Source: Diprion similis
Lineage: Eukaryota; Arthropoda; Insecta; Hymenoptera; Diprionidae
Direction: 5' to 3'
DNA: 64,000 nt
Assembly (NCBI RefSeq): GCF_021155765.1
Contig: NC_060107.1
Span: 18,338,501-18,402,500 of the forward strand
Numbering within the stretch: the first letter of the stretch is position 1; each line of letters starts with the position of its first letter. The position numbers and the translations under genes are program-made. Below, piece after piece: positions 43,423 to 56,050 of the stretch. The notes under the pieces are model-generated. The model saw only the letters and a program-made list of their open reading frames with translations, was not told the DNA's origin and did not search any database.

Positions 43423-45437
43423 TATTATTATTACACCTAATAAAACTATTTAAAGAGATGTTTAGTTTATATGACAATATTCACAAACTAAAATGAAAAG
43501 TATACAACAAAGTCTAAAGCTGACTGTCAACGTTCTTTCATTTCTCAAGGTAAGTCCATATTCCAACTATCAAAATCGGTATTGATGCTTCAAATGACTA
43601 CAAAAGGTCAGACCCTAGAATGTGTATCTGATTTTTAGATTATGGTTCAATGTTGGTGGAAAAATGATTTCAACCTTCTATGAAGAAACTTAAAGTCTTT
43701 CGCAGTACCCTTCGATAAGGTTCTGCCAAATGTTCCTTGCGTTTCAAGTTTCATCGCAGGAGGTTGAAATTTTTGTCCACTGACATATTATACCATATAT
43801 AATTTAGAGAATTAGATATGCATCTAGGATCTGTACCTTTTGTAGTCATTCGAAGTATTATGATAATACTGATTTTGACCCAGTTTGACTATATATGGGG
43901 TTTCCCCTTAACATACATCGTCATATTTTCTGTAAAAGTTGTCCTTATGTTACGGTACAAGGGGACGGCAGTCCATGTACCCACCCGATGGTGTTGGTTC
44001 GGGTGCTATTTTTGTAGGTTCGTAGTTGTCGCCGTTTTCGTTCAGGGAACGGAAGGGAAAGAACAGTAATTACAGAATGATTATAACTTCTATTTTGATT
44101 TGGAAATTGAGTGAAGTCGATGAGGAGTAGTTAAGACAATGGTTTTGGGGAACGGGAGTTGAAGTTGAATGTAAGAGGTAAGAGCGTTGGAATGAGAGTG
44201 AGTCTTTTGCATGAGAAAATGAGCGAGGATACAGGGTAGAGGGGGATCGAAATAGCAAGGTAAGGGCGATAGCGAGTGGTGTAAGCCAAGATGGAAATAG
44301 GATGACAAGATATGGAGTGTGGGAATGGTAGGTGAAGACAAGCGTCGAGGAAGGTGGTAGAGACGTGAGGCGGGACGTCGGACGTAACACTTATTTGTTT
44401 AATTTGTTTTCTGCAAGCCTTGAAGAGTTCCTATAATATTTTCTGAATCTATTGAAAAAATTATTTATACCAACGCTCAATATTAGTTGGCAATAATCAT
44501 GAACAGCTTTGGAATATGTATGATATAACTGTGTGAACAAATCAAATTATTTGGTTCAAAGCTGGAAGAGTTTCTGTTACTTATATATGTCGAGATTATT
44601 ATTATTTATCAAAAATGTATAGATGACCCATAATTTCGAATTTAATGTAATTATTTATTCTACATGTTTAGTTTTATGCTTGTGTATTTGGCAATACAAA
44701 AATATATATTAATAAACAGTAGCCCTGCGTTTAACTATGCATGCATGTTATTATTGATAATATCCTGTAACACAAATGTTATCAATAAACATGAATAATT
44801 TCTATGTTTTTCAATAAGTATTTTGTAGAACACAAAAATATTTGAAAATCGTTGGCTGCAGTTAATTTCTTGTAAAAAAGAATTTATATAATGAATTGAC
44901 TTGTAACTGCACACGGCTCATAGTGTATTTTGTGTTACATGTAATGAACTTTGCGCTTTCTCGGTGGCGTGAATCCGTGACATCTCTGTTAGGTAACAAC
45001 AATATCGATTTCTAGGAATACATGAGGATTGTACCTCGTAACATATGATTTACATTCAATCCATGATCTTAGTGTGGCATTACACTGTAACGTACCATGT
45101 ACATCACAGAAATATCAACGTCATTATGAGATGACAGTGTTACACATCGTTGACCTATACATCGTTATGTAACAGTGATATCTCAGTGTGATGCAGCAGC
45201 AATGTCGATTGCACAGAACGCACATGCAAATAAAACCGTGACGTATATGTTAGATACAATTTGTAATTTCTGAGTAGAGGTACACTGTTGTATAACTGGT
45301 ACATCCCAGAAACACCAAAGTTATTACTAGATAACAGTTTTACATACTGTTTACATAACTACCGATATATTACAGTAATCTCAGAGAGTGATGTCACAGT
45401 GATACCCTTGCACCAAGTGTGTTTGCTGGGTAGTTAT
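43423..45437. other. Noncoding region with a decayed repeat
   Basis: No gene is recognised. A purine-rich stretch on the plus strand (44050-44390) yields a chance minus frame. At 45060-45430 a unit of about 205 bp occurs twice in diverged form, sharing ACACTGT...GGTACATC and GTAATCTCAG...GTGATG segments. Confidence 0.5.
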
Positions 45438-46096
45438 TCAGTATACTTTTGTGTAGTTATTTGAAAATAGCTCTAGTACTCTCGCTTCATCGTCACTTAT
45501 CATCGAATACACAGTTTCGGAATTAAAGCGTCTAAGCATTGATGCTGTGGCCTTGAATTTATAACAATCGATATCGAGTGTGCAGCGAACATGCATAATC
45601 GCTTCGACCATCCTAATTAACATTTTGTTTCTTAATTTGTCTTTTACTATGTTGAGTATCGAGAAGGCACGTTCGACTGCGGCGTTTGAGAACGGTAAGC
45701 TGAGAAGTCCGAGAACGAGCATCGAAATATTTCCAAATCGCTTATTTCCACTGTGTCGGTGATTTCGTTGACCTCTGCCCAAAAGCTTTCTGTATCAGCA
45801 GTATTTTTTATTTCAGCTCTGTGGAGCAGATTCCATTCCTTCACCGTTGAATCAACGTCGTTGCACAAACTGCGTTTGAATTTTGACGCAATATACGTTA
45901 TATCGGCTTTGACTTGCGATGATGCAGATTGCGGTGAAAAAGTTGAAATTTGGTCCAGTATTTTTATGTTTTCCGGTACCCTCTTCTGTAATTGAGATAT
46001 GATCAGAAAATCCTTGCATCGTTCTTTAATCTCTGTAACTCTCTCTGAATTAATGTTCGTAGTTAGAATATTGAATTCTGTTAAAATATAAAACAA
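45438..46096 (-). pseudogene. hAT transposase C-terminal fragment
   Basis: The hAT dimerisation signature SLPFSNAAVERAFSILNIVK is at about 45690-45640, followed by DKLRNKM. The upstream part (46096-45740) is in another frame and joins by a frameshift near 45735, within FGNIS/EIFRC-like sequence. The N-terminal BED finger and DDE core are not seen. Confidence 0.75.
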
Positions 46097-46790
46097 TGAT
46101 TACTTGATTAAGTAAGAATAATAAGTTTAAATCTGGGCGCGCTTTCCTATTAGATATAGTTGACAGTGTGTTCAACCATTCCGTCCATACCTCCTTACCA
46201 AAGATGTAGAAGTGTCCCCACTCCTCTACTTCCTGTCTCACTCTCGATATATATGATGTAAGATATAAACGTGCGCAATAAATGTTCAAGTACTCTGTTA
46301 ATAACAAATCGATCCCTAATTATTCTTAACATCCATAAACCTAAATAACAAATTCGTATCCAAAATTGATGCAATCGAGACTCATGCAGTACCGCTTAAA
46401 CTCAAATCCCGCTAGATCACATCGCGACATTTTTTTCAGTTGCGATGGGACCAAAATTTAATCCGCTGTCGACCACCTCTTAGATTTTTTCAGCCTTCTA
46501 ATCATCACTTGGATTTTAATACCTTCGATGACTGGCCCATGCGTCCGACCGGCTGACACGTGCTGGCGGTTATCATTCCTTCAGCACAGCGCGCAGTCCC
46601 GTGCAGACGTCAGTTAGTCTCCAGACGCCAGCGGGTGAGGACGAAGTGGACGAGTAAAGTTAGTTGATTGTAAATTCATGTGTGATAAATTTTGGTCTAG
46701 CATTTTCGGAAATCTTTTGAAGCTCTTTAATTGATGCGTTATTATTTATTGGTAACTCTTAACTTGTATCAATAGATTGTACGTAACAGT
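46097..46790. other. Noncoding region, possibly the promoter of a coiled-coil gene
   Basis: A CAGTTAGT/TCAGTTAGTC-type initiator-like site near 46610 precedes the charged coiled-coil frame. There is no other support. Confidence 0.3.
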
Positions 46791-47361
46791 TTTTGGCTAG
46801 AGATGGATAAAATGCAGAAAAACGCGATGGAGGAAGAGAGGAGAAAATTGACGGAAGAGTGGTAGAGGATGGAGGAGCAGCAGGCAGAAATGGAGATTAA
46901 TAAACAGAAAATCGTGGACGAATGGGCGAAATTAGAAGCCAAACAGGGTGAACTTAACGAACAGGCCAGGGGCACTATTCTCGAACTCGTACGATAACTA
47001 TCGCATGTGATAATTATCGTGCAGACCAAATCGTATACGACTCGAGTTTGGTATTCTTCAATACCACACAGTCGCATACGTCTTGTCACATGTGATAATT
47101 TCCGCACGCGATAAGCCAACAGTGTTGCCGCGTGAGAGTATCTTGCAACAGCCAATCATTGCTCAGTTTACATGAGAAATTCGTAACGCATCATAACAAT
47201 GAGTATTCCTCGTTTGTTCTTCGGTTCTTCCCAACAATGTATCGAGAGGAAGCGTGAAGCGCATGTGTTTCCTAATAAGCGTCCTAAGCATAGAAGTATC
47301 GTAAGCATTACTCCAAAAGTACAATTAAAAATCAAATTTTTATAAATTAACTGTGTGAAAT

Positions 47362-50300
47362 ATGTCAATAATTGCTAAGAAGAGGTGCGGGTATATAACC
47401 GATGAACAAAAAACTTTACTTATTGGTAAGCATCTGAAAGTGAAAATAAACATTGCTTGAATTAATTCAAGACCTAGTGCAATACCTCGTGCAATATTTA
47501 TATCTACTTTATTATTTTGTTGGTAATTCATGGTCATTTCCAAGGGTCTGAAAGAGAAAATAAACATTGCTTGAATTAATTCAAGACCTAGTGCAATACC
47601 TCGTGCAATATTTATATCTACTTTATTATTTTGTTGGTAATTCATGGTCATTTCCAAGGGTCTGAATGGAAAAATAAACATTCCTTTAAGGGGGGGGGGA
47701 GTAAGGTGATAAAATTTTTAATTTAATTTTTCTTCCGAATGAACAACATGTCGAGAGTATTGTGTGAAAATTTCAAGTAAATCCGGGCAAAACTAACGAA
47801 GATACAACGTTTCAAGTGACTGCCCCTCATGCTCGATTTTTATACCTGTGTTACGTCCCGGCGAGGCTTTTTCAAATTTCACATAGTAACTACAGGAAGG
47901 GTTATTGCACTCAACATCTTGAGCGTTGAAAAGGAAGTTACGATGCAATAAATAACGCAAATATCATGTAATTTGTACTGGCAAGTTCCACCCCTCCTAG
48001 GAAATGTCACGTACAGTCCTCATATTAGGTTTTAACTAAGCATTATATTTAACATTACCAAGAACTGAGGCGTCAAGTGCTGAGTTAGCAAGCAGCGGCA
48101 CTCACCCTAAAAGTATCTACCTTTTTAAGGCAAAATTATCACTAGCAATTAGGCTAAACCGATCATACAATGTTTACCAAATTAAAATAGATTGCTTATT
48201 AAGAAGCATGGACGAATGAGTGAGCATTACATGCAAATATCTTTTATTCATAATTATAGCATGTATTTTTCATAGTAAATTTGATTGATGTTCCGCTCTG
48301 ATTGAAACCAATCAGGTAATTTTAAGTTATTAATAAGAATTACAAACATTCATCTCAACTCATTACCCCATTAAAACCAATTTGGTTACATAGATTCAAT
48401 CGCGTGTTTATGTAGACATTTCCAGACAATTGGCTATTGAACACTTCTGAACAATAACTTTTTGCCAACTGTAAATCATCAAAATTAATCGTGTTTTGGT
48501 GGCTGAACTCTGGCATTGTCAACCCTCCGTATTCAACAACCCGTATGACTCGAGGTGAGGCTCAGCTCCAGATAACTATTGACGCTGACCAGGACAATCC
48601 GACGCACTCAATCTCATCGTTAGGACCATCAAAGGATGAGTCAGTTCGATCAGTTTCATCCAACATCAACCGAATCCATATTTTCACCAATTTGATCAAT
48701 TTATGTTTTCATTCAAATATTGTATTTCTTTAATACCTGTTTTGGTGGCAAGCTTCGCTAGCCACATCCTTATAACACGACAAGTTGTATATCAATATTT
48801 CTATTATATCTATTTTTTAATTGAATTGAACACTAGAATCGGTGCCTAGTTGAACTCAATATCAATTGAGGTATTTCGAGAGTTATTCTCCAGCTTTCAG
48901 CTCGGCCCCTATCACATTTTGTTCTTATGTTAAATTCATAAATGATCACAAGTTTTCCATAAATCGCAAGATATATGAATATGTACATATGTTCATCCTA
49001 AGGAACGGAACCACACGCACAGGATCAATCAATATCTTATTCGATATCGATCGTCCTGGACATCTCTGTCTAGTAAGGGTATCGTCCGTGATACGCTCCT
49101 GCACACTCCGAAAGTTATTCTCCTGGCGAAACCTTACTCAATTAGGATATTATTAATAGACCAATAGGTGTGTGTGTTTCCGCGCTTCAGGGGAACATAA
49201 TTATACTATATAATTTCGGTTCAAGATCATATAAATCTAAAAAGAGAGATACAACTAATTATAACGACCATCTAGAATTAATACACGTTCAGTATAGATT
49301 TTCTTGGTATTGGTTCATTATTTTGTTTTATACCAATAAATTACCATTTCACTAAAGAGTGTAAACGGTCAAATTTAACTTGTTCTGCAGCTTCACTGCA
49401 TTTGAAATATAAATTTGCCCGTCGACATGGTCTTCATTATATAACTCAAACATTTATAAATCCAAATTGTTCTCTTTTTGAATTGTTCATCTTCTAGAAA
49501 TTTAACTGTTGATTTTAATCTTCACTCATTGTTATCGTTTCATACCAACAAATCGTTTAAAGAATATACTTTATCTTTTACCAGTTAAATCATTATAACC
49601 ATTTATTTTGAACCTCGGTCCTTCTCCAATTATTCATTATTATAAATTAGCCTCAACCTATTTAAACAGACCTCACAGACCTGTATAGGACTATAGCAAC
49701 ACGATCCCACAAATACCGGCGAACCGAAAGGTAGGTCTTTCTTAGTTTTTAATTTTTATTCAGCGCTGTCACGCGTGTGCATATTTGATTATTAACCTTA
49801 ATCGTCATAAACTACCATTGCTCTTCACACGTCTACCCTCCCACGTAACACCTGTCTGGCAGCATAAAGACTATATCTACTTTATTATTGTGTTAGTAAT
49901 CTAAGGTCATTCCTGGGACTATGAGAAAGTTTTCTTGGGGAAATATTTAATTATTGAATGGTAAGTTTGTTGTTATTCATGATATAGTACATTGTACAGC
50001 AAGGGAGGGTGGGCGTCAACTGAGCAAATTCTACAGATGGTCGAATGATAGTGCACACGAGCTATTAATTGCCTCCGTCTTTGTTGTACACTGTGCTTAT
50101 TTCAGCAGGTGCATGTATTGGCCCTTCTTTATGCATGCAGGGAAAAATAAAATATTAACGTTCCGTACAAAATAACTCTGTTATTGTTCAATATACATAA
50201 TCTTTCATTGTATAGATTTTATGAGCAATCATCCCGAGCTGACGTCAGGGAAATTTTCATCTTCATTCACCGTCAAACATGCCCAAAACTTGTGGGCTGA

Positions 50301-51580
50301 AGTCACTGGAAAACTCCACGAAATCCCAGGTGCCTTCAAAACTTGGCAGCAATGGCGAAAAGTATATTTCATATTTTTATTAAATTAATTTCATCATTAA
50401 CGTAAGCAAGTATTTTATGATTCACCCAAAGGATAAGTAGTACCCAGATAAGTTAGATTATGATTCTATTTGTGTATCCTCCGTAAATTTACAATCGTCG
50501 ATTGTTACCTTATTGATTTCTTCCAGACCTGGCAGGACATTCGATCAAAAGTGAAAGCAAAAAATACAATGCTGAAAAATCACAGAAATGCTACCGGTGG
50601 AGGACCAGTGTCAAATGAAACACTGACGCAAACAGACGAAAACGTCATGGCGATCATGGGAACAACAGTCATAGATGGGCACGATGGCATTGCTGAATCA
50701 AGCGTTGAATTTGTAAGTAATTGCTTACATCAAATTCCCTCTATTAGATAGAACCTGACAACTTTGCTCAAAACTTATTCTTAGAATGAAATTCTTATGA
50801 TAGGCTCAGTACAGGTTGGGATAATATAAATACCTAAGTCCTTCAAATTATATAGAGCCTTGTTTTATACTATAACGGATGTTCATGCAACCCTATTGTT
50901 TAATGACCATTGTGAATTTTTCTGCAAGTTCTATAGAATGTTCTCATACTGTGTACTTGTAAATATACAGTTTGAAGATATTTATTGTCAGAATTAGCGC
51001 GGCATTACATTATTTATAATTCATAAGTATTGTTTTGCAGGATTGGTCAAGTAGTGCTCCAAATGCTGACCCAGCTTCAGAAATACAGTGCTTATCTGAT
51101 GACTATGAGTTTGTTGAAAACCTTATTAAGGCTAATGGATGTAGTGTTCCAGTATTGCCAGAACGAGTCACAAAAACCATACATTCTGCAACAATTCGTA
51201 TCCGAGCTGCTGAAAATAGGGTTACTGAAATCAGAAAGATGACGCCGTTACAGCACATTTCAGATTCCACACCAAGTACCAGTTCCCAAGAAGATACACT
51301 TCTGATTGAACCTGAACATCTTGGCAGTTCAAACAGTGAGCACAATTTGCATAACGGAATGCACAGTGTCCCAAAAAAAAGATGCCAACGAAAAATGGCA
51401 GCTGTACAACGACTTGAAAAATCAATCACACAAGCTGATCAGCTTGCGATCATATCACAAAAAGATCAAGAATCCAGGCAGATTTATTATCAGCGAAAGC
51501 TCGAATTGTATGAAAGAGACGTCATAGCAAAAGAAAGAATTGCTCACAGTTTGAAAGAGTTGCTTAAAAATTACCAGTAG
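47362..51580 (+). CDS. Myb/SANT-like (trihelix) DNA-binding protein of the Harbinger element
   Basis: Exons are 47362-47425, 50216-50361, 50527-50712 and 51041-51580 (64+146+186+540 nt = 312 codons). All borders are GT-AG with matching phases. The Myb/SANT-like domain is assembled from exons 1-3: GYITDEQKTLLI + DFMSNHPELTSGKFS + KHAQNLWAEVTGKL...KTWQQWRK + TWQDIRSKVKAKN. The C-terminal exon has an acidic/Ser linker and a long coiled coil (NRVTEIRKM; ERIAHSLKELLKNYQ). In Harbinger elements this partner binds element ends and helps nuclear import of the transposase. Intron 1 is 2.8 kb because it contains a 2.0-kb insertion. Confidence 0.85.
47427..47670. repeat. Tandem duplication of about 121 bp in intron 1
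   Basis: The unit from AAATAAACATTGCTTGAATT to GGTCATTTCCAAGGGTCTGA occurs twice. Part of it recurs at 49868-49925, after the nested insertion. Confidence 0.8.
47849..49850. mobile_element. 2002-bp insertion with TG...CA ends and 4-bp duplication: probable solo LTR
   Basis: It starts TGTTACG and ends CGTAACA and is flanked by CCTG (47845-47848 and 49851-49854). No coding frame of note. The ends resemble those of the gypsy LTR (TGTTAC/GTAACA), but the length and sequence differ. The length is unusual for a gypsy LTR. It lies in intron 1 of the Harbinger Myb-like gene and does not break coding. Confidence 0.7.
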
Positions 51581-52659
51581 TATACATAGACTGCATAGCG
51601 CATGGTTTTTTCGACGATGGTAATCACGTCGGAATTGTTTTGTTTTTACACAGTACAACAAACCGAAAACGTTCCAAACCCAGAGTTCCTAATTCATAAA
51701 CTAGGGTGCCGTTATATTGGTAATTTTTGAATTTTGGTGATTGCGCTACTAAAATTTGTTCGTATTACGTAAAAATCAAAATTCACTGTAAATGTATAAA
51801 TCTTCGAAAAGTACCTATTAACACGTAAAATGAGGTGATAGAAATTTAAAATTTGAAATACATGGGAATTTTCTAGAATAATTTTTTTTGTTCATTTTTT
51901 CTTAAATTTAGATATAATGAAAAAATGAATTTGGTGCCTGACAATAATGTTTATACTTCGAACTAAATATAAGAACATATTTTGAGGTGCAATTGAAAAA
52001 AATTTAAAACAACCAAAATAACGGACACCCTAACAAACAGTAGTATTATTACGTATGTACCTGTTCACGAATTTATCGGCATTGAAGCTCGTTGTGAGCT
52101 GTCTATTGTACTTTTATACTAAGCCTAAAGCAACTAGTATGTACTGTTTAAGTATTTTTATCTTCTTGGTTATTCTAGTACCAGTATTTTATTTTAATGT
52201 CATAACACATTACACACTATATATGGAATTTTAACAAAAAAAAACTGCCAAGTTCAGTTTATATATTTTAACCTCATTGTTTCTTTTACTGCCGTTATTA
52301 TATTTTAATTTCATACCGCATTATAAGCAACGGAATTTTAACAAAAATATGCTGAGCAGAGTTTATATATTGCCTCCTCCTTGTTTGTTTTATTACCATT
52401 ATTAGGTATATATATTTAAATTTTAAACTGAATTATAAACTACTACATGTGCTACGATTTTTGTTTCTGTTTATTTCACCAACGTTTTATCTTTATTCTG
52501 TACGGGTAAAATTCATAAATATATGATTTTGTACCCACAACATATAAATTTTATCTATCGTTTTTTTATTGACAACATTTCTTACATACCTAACTGTTTT
52601 CGGTGATGAAATAAAGTGAACCATTCTGTGATTTCGTATATAACATTTGAATGATTGTC
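51581..52659. other. Convergent intergenic region of the Harbinger element
   Basis: AT-rich with diverged repeats near 52140-52440 (TTATATATTTTAACCTC / TTTATATATTGCCTCC segments). No gene is seen. Confidence 0.5.
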
Positions 52660-55246
52660 TTACATAAAATACTGTCTTATTATACTGTCCCTAAGTTGTC
52701 GCCCCGCTCTCAATTCTGGATTTCCATGACGTCCGAGTATGTTATTTTCGTCAGCATTATTTACAGGATGGATGCCAAGGTCCAAAATTTCATCTCCCGG
52801 TTCTGGTACGGGATCTGGTATATCATTGTGGACACACATATTGTGCAGAACTATACACGCATTGATTATATTAGAGCATACATCCGGGGCATAATGCAAA
52901 ACTCGGTGTTTTAAAAGGCAACGAAACCTCATTTTCAGCAATCCATTACAGCGTTCAATAATCGATCTTGTACTCATTTGCCTTTTGTTGTAGTTAATTT
53001 CTGCGGCACTAAGGTTATCATTTAGTATTGGAGTCATCATCCACGGTCTGAGTGCATAGCCAGAGTCGCCTGCATGAAAATTCATTATTTTCGGATTTGA
53101 AAGCATAAAGAACTTGTGCCAATAGACTTTTCGATAAGCGAGCCTCAATGACCTTGACATTGCCACATTTTGATGGTGTATCTAACATAATTGTTTTTGT
53201 TACATCTGTAACGTAAGGTCATATCTTTTAAGCATTATCCACCGGTACTTAAGAAGTCATTGAAACACAATTGCAAGAAAACATTCTAAATACTGCCAGC
53301 GGCTTTATAAAAATTCACTGCTGTTGGGTATTAGTCGTGTGAGAAATTTTTTTCACACTGGTGTGCGAAAGACTCTGTGCCCGTAGACGGTGCATAAAAG
53401 AGAACTTTAGATGCAGGTGTAGCAAAGTACAACATTGTGTAACAAGATAATGTAGAAGATTACTCCCGGGTGACGGTTTACTGCCTGAGCGAAGCGAGGT
53501 CAGTAATCACCTGATGGAATCAATGACGGTGAATTTTCAATTTTAGGGGTGTTACCAAATGGGGATAGAGAGGATGGTGGCAAGGTATGTGAAATAAATT
53601 ACAAAATTTGTTTTGTGCTTTTCATTTTATAAAGGCAAATGTCGCATTCCTGACGGCATTTTCTGAAAAAGTCTCATGGGTTAATAGTCAAAGTGTGGAA
53701 AAGTTGAAAAAAATTACAATAGTCGAAAATCCAGTAAGAAAATGAATCTATCAATTTTCAGTTGATAAAATTCAAAGTGTTGCCATACCGCAAATGATAC
53801 ACTGAACGGTGCCACCAGAACACAGGCAACACAAGAATTGCCGGCACAGGATGGAATAATCGGCTTTATTCCTGTGTTGCATATGAATCATTTTGTTCCG
53901 AACTTGACTACGGCAACTTTATTGACATGTAAAGTGGTTACCCTATTAACGGTAGAAAAGTACTACTTTTTACGGCAAATCAGCACTAGATAAAATATTT
54001 TGAGGGTACTTTTTTCCAGCTTTTTAAGGCAAATACATTGGCCATTATAGTTGAGTCGAGAATAAAGACCATAATCATGGAAGGCAATCAGTTAAGATAT
54101 TACCCAAACCTCACGGAAAATTCTCTTGTATCGGAGATTAATTCAAATGAACTATTCTTTGTTTTGTTTCCACACGAGCTGTTATAATGATTATAATAAT
54201 GACTGCAAATGAAAATTTTACCTAATAAGTATAAGCGATGGTCACGATTGTGTAGTTCTCGCATTAATGGAAGGACATTGCTATTGTTCCAAATATACGT
54301 GTCGTGAGTGGTACCTGGATAGCGGGCACTCACATTCATTATCTTCAAGTTGGAGTCGCATATCTAGAAAACAAAGATTTGATGTATAAATATCAAATAA
54401 CAATCAATATTCAAATTACTTAAGTTGACTGTAGTACCAGTTGAACATTTATGGAATGGTATCCTTTTCTATTCACGTAAATGTGTTCTGGAAAATTTAC
54501 ATCATCTCTCGGAGGTGGGAAAATGGCCACATGTGTACAATCAATACACCCTATAACTCCTGGAAAATGATGTTTCGTCCAAAACCTGCAAATGTACAAA
54601 GTCGTTCAGAATGATTCAATCATTTGTATGCATATGAGTCGTTTATGACTATAAACGTCATGATTACTGTAAGATTTGAAGCAGTGATGAAAACTTATGC
54701 TATTACTTCCTACCTATTCTGAACTTCAAGTAGGGACTGCAAATTATTTGGAAATTTAACCCAAGTGCCGAACACTTCTGGCCGAACTAAAATGCTTGTC
54801 ACTTTCTTTATCGATCTGCTCACTGACGGCTGGCTGATAGCCATATTCACATTCTGTCCAATGTCAAGTTGATAGCTTCCGGATGCAAGAAAGCGTAGTG
54901 TTGTTAAAACCTTGAAAAGTATAAGGTAGAATATCATCAACTTATATCAATGCATGGTGAAAAATTTGAAAGAATTGCCCAGATAGTTTTATTCAAAATT
55001 TACCTGTATAGTTGCATCCAGTGCTGAAGATCTTCGTGGTTCGTCTGAATATTGTTCGACGATATCAATCACATGATTTGTGACACGCTTATTTAGCCGA
55101 AATAACTTGATGAATTGTCTTTCAGGTAAATCGAAAGCATCACATCTGTGATTATATCGTCGAGGTCTGACATCTGCCTGATTGACTGCATCCTCTAGCA
55201 ACTCGGCAACTCGAAGCTGAACCGCATTCCGGAAGACCAGATCCAT
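52660..55246 (-). CDS. PIF/Harbinger transposase (DDE), five exons, intact
   Basis: Minus-strand exons are 55246-55004, 54910-54714, 54585-54438, 54363-54222 and 53069-52660 (243+197+148+142+410 = 1140 nt, 379 residues). Every border is GT-AG and the phases agree. The N-terminal part carries the helix-turn-helix-like LRFLASGSYQLDIGQ...ISQPSVSRSI. The catalytic residues are Asp in GVIGCIDCTHVAI (exon 3), Asp in GDSGYALRPWMMTP (made across the exon 4-5 junction) and Glu in STRSIIERCNGLLKMRFRCL. Length is typical of the family. Intron 4 is 1152 bp. It is convergent with the Myb-like gene. All the expected catalytic residues are present, so activity is plausible. Confidence 0.9.
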
Positions 55247-56050
55247 TATATTAGCTTCAACCTTGAATAAATAGGATCAAAAATATATGTCGAGCGAGGC
55301 AGACTATTGGCTTGCAATCTGGAATGTTATAATGCAGTATACCAGTGAAATTGAAAGAAGAGGTTGAAATTAATTATAATCGAATAATGACCAATTTACT
55401 TGGTAACTAAAGAAATGAAAATATTGCCGATATTCGAAAAAAAAAAATTTCCGATTTTTACGTCATTTTTAGAATTTTATTGCTAAATTATAAAACGAAT
55501 TATATCATCTCCTTTGATTATTTTTATTTTAACAACTTTTCTGTTTGATTCAAAAGGTAATTCAAATTATCGAATTTTTACCGCATACGATTTGCAGTAT
55601 CGCACGGTCTTACCCAGTCGATAAGCGGTGGACGATAATTATCGTACACGATTACCTAACCGAAGTTCAAGAATACAGTTACACATATCGCAATCGATAT
55701 TTCAGACATCTCGCATGCGATATCTAGGGTCCTCAATTCGAGAATAGGGCCCCAGGATGTTGTTGGAATGGAGAAAGGAACTCGAGGCAAAGGCGACCGA
55801 AGAAGCGAACTCCGAAAAAACAGTCGAGGAAGAAGTCTTGTGGCAGGTCTTGCTGCTGGAGCAGCCATCACCAGCAGGCAGTGGGGAAGGCCGGGCCGAA
55901 AACGTAGCGGAAACTGATCGGCAGCGCAAAAAGCGGGAGCGCGATGAAAAGTCAGTATGCACTGTGTTTAATTTTTATACAAATCATCTCGTAGGCGTGG
56001 TCGTGCCAATAATCAACGAGAAGAAATGGAATAAAATATGTAGTCTCTGA

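Larger units (their letters stand above)
46970..55752. mobile_element. PIF/Harbinger DNA transposon, two genes, 8783 bp including a nested insertion
   Basis: Inverted ends GGGCACTATTCTCGAA and (right, inverted) GGGCCCTATTCTCGAA are flanked by the 3-bp duplication CAG (46967-46969 and 55753-55755), the duplication size expected for Harbinger. Inside are a Myb/SANT-like gene (plus) and a DDE transposase gene (minus), convergent. Both keep frame across all predicted introns, so the element may be autonomous. Subterminal segments with ATAATTATCG and TATCGCATGCGATA motifs occur at both ends. Confidence 0.8.
46801..56050 (+). pseudogene. Charged coiled-coil open frame split by the Harbinger element
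   Basis: The left part (ATG at 46802) reads as Glu/Lys/Gln-rich coiled coil with one in-frame TAG (near 46862) and reaches the Harbinger end at 46969. Beyond the element the same frame resumes at 55753 (MLLEWRKELEAKATEE) and runs into RQRKKRERDEK before losing coding character near 55960, ending by 56050. It may be the N-terminal part of a gag-like or other element protein. Function unknown. Confidence 0.45.

Noticed and set aside
44070-44390. Minus-strand frame rich in Ser/Thr/Pro/Leu
   Set aside because: It arises from a purine-rich plus-strand stretch; no domain and no splice context.
46769-47155. 128-codon minus-strand frame with hydrophobic runs
   Set aside because: It is the reverse reading of the charged coiled-coil frame and crosses the Harbinger border, so it cannot be one gene.
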